Assembly: GCA_030611285.1 (NCBI GenBank)
Contig: JAUWQC010000047.1
Coordinates: 1 to 7,194, forward strand
Direction: 5' to 3'
DNA: 7,194 nucleotides
Source of the DNA: a bacterium
GTDB lineage: Bacteria > Actinomycetota > Humimicrobiia > Humimicrobiales > Humimicrobiaceae
Each line of letters starts with the position of its first letter. Position 1 is the first letter of the stretch. The notes beneath the pieces are model-generated. The model searched no databases. It was not told the origin of the DNA and saw only the letters and a list, made by a program, of their open reading frames with translations. The translations under genes and the position numbers were made by a program. Positions 5,515 through 7,194 of the stretch are shown piece by piece.

Positions 5515-6072
5515 ATGATTTTAATTATTGGTCTTGGCAATCCCGGGAAAGACTATGAATTTACAAGACACAATATAGGTTTCAAAATTATTGATAAGTT
5601 TGCAGATAGTTTTGAGAAAAAAAGCTGTTACCGGAAATTTAATTCTTTAGTTGCTGAATCCTCGTATGATGGTAAGAAATTAATACTTTTAAAACCCCAA
5701 ACCTATATGAACAGCAGTGGAACTGCAGTTGCTATGTGCTGCAATTTCTTACGTAAGCAAATTAATTCAATACTGGTGATTCATGATGATATTGATATTG
5801 GATTTGGAGAGATCAGGTTAAAGACAGGCGGTGGTACTGGCGGACATAAAGGACTGGAATCAATAGCAGATAAACTGGGGAACTATGATTTTGACAGGCT
5901 GCGGTTTGGAGTAGGGAGACCCCCGGGCAGGCAGGATGCGGCAGATTATGTGCTTGAAGAATTTAACAGGAATGAAAAGGAAGAGGTTGAAATCAGCGTA
6001 CAGAGGTCAATAGATATCATAGGGGATTACCTGACAGAAGGTATTGAATATGCTATAAATAAATATAACTAA
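5515..6072 (+). CDS. pth: Peptidyl-tRNA hydrolase
   Basis: Pth cleaves the ester bond of peptidyl-tRNAs that drop off stalled ribosomes, recycling tRNA. At 185 residues it has the usual length. GLGNPG (6-11) carries Asn9 and TRHNIGF (17-23) carries the catalytic base His19. KPQTYMNSSG (60-69) carries Asn66 and VIHDDID (88-94) carries Asp91. The loop LKTGGGTGGHKGLES (102-116) and RFGVGRPPG (130-138) follow. The residue corresponding to E. coli Asn114 is Lys112 here (GGHKG rather than GGHNG), a substitution I recall in other bacterial Pth proteins and not expected to abolish activity. Only five bases separate its ATG from the rplY stop, and the binding site AGGGA lies inside the end of rplY. 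The two are therefore almost certainly co-transcribed. Confidence 0.96.
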   Translation: MILIIGLGNPGKDYEFTRHNIGFKIIDKFADSFEKKSCYRKFNSLVAESSYDGKKLILLKPQTYMNSSGTAVAMCCNFLRKQINSILVIHDDIDIGFGEIRLKTGGGTGGHKGLESIADKLGNYDFDRLRFGVGRPPGRQDAADYVLEEFNRNEKEEVEISVQRSIDIIGDYLTEGIEYAINKYN

Positions 6073-6165
6073 AAACGCTTGTATTTTTGCCCTTTACCTT
6101 GTTTTTATCTTACACTTCTGATTAATTGTGCTTGACTTTTTTTATAAAACATTAAAAGTGATAAT
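6073..6165. other. Intergenic gap between pth and the hexosaminidase
   Basis: The gap is AT-rich with T runs at 6085-6089, 6102-6106 and 6137-6143 but no adjoining GC-rich stem, so no intrinsic terminator can be called. TTGACT at 6132-6137 looks like a -35 box, yet no -10 hexamer lies 16-18 bases downstream. The hexosaminidase may be read through from the upstream operon or use an atypical promoter. Confidence 0.4.
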
Positions 6166-7194
6166 ATGACAAAATATAAATATTCAATTATACCCTGCCC
6201 TGTTCAATATAAAGAAGGGGAAGGGTTTTTCTATTTAGATAGCTCAGTTTCAATTTATTCAGATACGGTATATATTGCCCAGGCAAACATACTGCAAAAA
6301 TTAATACTGACCGATACTAATCTGAATTTAAACATAACAGAGAACAGCGAGCAGGATGATCTTATACGGCTTGTAGTTGATAGCAATATCACCCATCCGG
6401 AAGCTTATATGCTGGAAATATCCAGTGACAGTATCACAATTTCAGCTTCAACAGATAAGGGCATTTTTTACGGTATCCAAACACTGCGCCAGATAATTTT
6501 CCAATGTCCCGACAGACAACTGGCGGCAGCCACAATTGAAGATGCCCCCCGGTTTGAATGGAGAGGCTTACATCTTGATGTAAGCCGGCATTTTTTTCCT
6601 GTTTCGTTTATATTTAAACTTCTTGATACAATGTCATTTTATAAGCTTAACCGGTTTCACTGGCATCTTACTGATGATCAGGGCTGGAGAATAGAAATCA
6701 AGCAATATCCGGAGCTAACTGAAACCGGTGCTTATAGAAAACAGAAAGACGGCTCTATATATGGTGATTATTACTCCCAGGAAGAAATAAAACAGGTGAT
6801 TGCCTATGCTGAAAAACTTCATATCGAAGTAATACCGGAAATTGAAATGCCGGGACATGCTGTTGCTGCAATTGCAACTTATCCGGAATTATCCTGCCGG
6901 CAGGAAAAGATTCCAGTCTGGAATGAGTGGGGTATTTCCGATGATATCTTTTGCGCCGGGAAAGAGCAGACTTTTACTTTTCTGGAAAATGTCCTAGATG
7001 AAGTAATTGACCTTTTCCCTGGAAAGTATATCCATATAGGGGGTGATGAATGCCCTAAAAAAAGATGGAAGCAGTGTCCCGACTGCCAGAAGCGTATTAA
7101 ACAGGAAAACCTGAAAGATGGATTTGAGCTGCAAAGTTACTTTATAAAACGGATCAGCTCTTATCTGGAAGGTAATGGCAAGAAAGTAATTGGC
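6166..7194 (+). CDS. Glycoside hydrolase family 20 beta-N-acetylhexosaminidase (3' end beyond window)
   Basis: The frame is open for 343 codons to the right edge. GH20 enzymes remove terminal beta-linked GlcNAc or GalNAc by substrate-assisted catalysis. Residues 1 to about 125 form the mixed N-terminal GH20b domain, ending GIFYGIQTLRQIIFQ. The barrel begins with FEWRGLHLDVSRHFFP, in which Arg133 is the expected sugar-binding residue. FHWHLTDDQGWRIEI (164-178) and VIPEIEMPGHA follow. HIGGDECPKKRW (290-301) contains the catalytic pair Asp294-Glu295. There is no signal peptide or lipobox, so it should act in the cytoplasm on imported chito-oligosaccharides or wall-derived sugars. The last part of the barrel is not in view. 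Stops upstream in frame leave ATG 6166 as the only ATG start; the binding site is weak, at best GTGAT at 6158-6162. Codons look somewhat richer in G and C than in the genes before it. Confidence 0.93.
   Translation, partial: MTKYKYSIIPCPVQYKEGEGFFYLDSSVSIYSDTVYIAQANILQKLILTDTNLNLNITENSEQDDLIRLVVDSNITHPEAYMLEISSDSITISASTDKGIFYGIQTLRQIIFQCPDRQLAAATIEDAPRFEWRGLHLDVSRHFFPVSFIFKLLDTMSFYKLNRFHWHLTDDQGWRIEIKQYPELTETGAYRKQKDGSIYGDYYSQEEIKQVIAYAEKLHIEVIPEIEMPGHAVAAIATYPELSCRQEKIPVWNEWGISDDIFCAGKEQTFTFLENVLDEVIDLFPGKYIHIGGDECPKKRWKQCPDCQKRIKQENLKDGFELQSYFIKRISSYLEGNGKKVIG

Noticed and set aside
6132..6165. TTGACT (-35) with GATAAT (-10, 6160-6165) as a promoter for the hexosaminidase
   Set aside because: The spacer is 22 bases, too long, and the -10 would directly touch the ATG at 6166, leaving no room for a transcription start before the gene.
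1..7194. CRISPR arrays, tRNA genes, integrase genes or phage defence genes
   Set aside because: No regularly spaced repeats, tRNA cloverleaf sequences or integrase motifs other than the IS3 transposase remnant were seen on either strand.

Overview
The window is an AT-rich bacterial segment with two parts. Bases 1 to about 1900 are a decayed accessory zone. Bases about 2260 to 7194 are an orderly run of core genes, all on the plus strand. The order glmU-prs-rplY(ctc)-pth is well known from Firmicutes and some neighbouring phyla, and Shine-Dalgarno sites are readable at most genes. The visible tail of an RNase P RNA is of the common class A type. I cannot name the lineage from this. A low-GC Firmicute or an AT-rich candidate phylum such as Atribacterota would both fit, and that is only a guess.

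Left zone, minus strand. The window opens with the first 57 codons of an aldo/keto reductase (1-171). Next comes a remnant resembling the C-terminus of a sugar-epimerase-like protein (273-446). After a gene-free stretch holding a perfect AT palindrome there is a short piece matching the 3' end of RNase P RNA (611-653). That piece stops exactly where the terminal repeat of a broken IS3-family element begins (654). The element keeps only the C-terminal part of its transposase, split by a frameshift.

Left zone, plus strand. A small ribbon-helix-helix antitoxin-like gene (1117-1293) is followed by a compact type II toxin-antitoxin pair: a DUF6364-like antitoxin (1333-1584) and a RelE/ParE-fold toxin (1584-1898) that overlap by one base. 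The toxin carries a four-cysteine insertion shortly before its C-terminal strand. A 100-residue uncharacterised protein with a CxxC knuckle (1941-2243) bridges to the core genes.

Core zone. A likely extended -10 promoter near 2270 precedes glmU (UDP-GlcNAc synthesis), prs (PRPP synthesis), rplY (ribosomal protein L25/Ctc) and pth (peptidyl-tRNA hydrolase). Their gaps are 19, 31 and 5 bases, so they are probably one transcript. Together they supply the cell-wall amino-sugar donor and the nucleotide precursor PRPP, and support ribosome assembly and peptidyl-tRNA recycling. A GH20 beta-N-acetylhexosaminidase without signal peptide starts 93 bases after pth and runs off the right edge.

I do not see a clearly new system. 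The best leads are the rnpB-tail/IS junction, the four-cysteine toxin with its doubled antitoxin, and the CxxC protein beside glmU.
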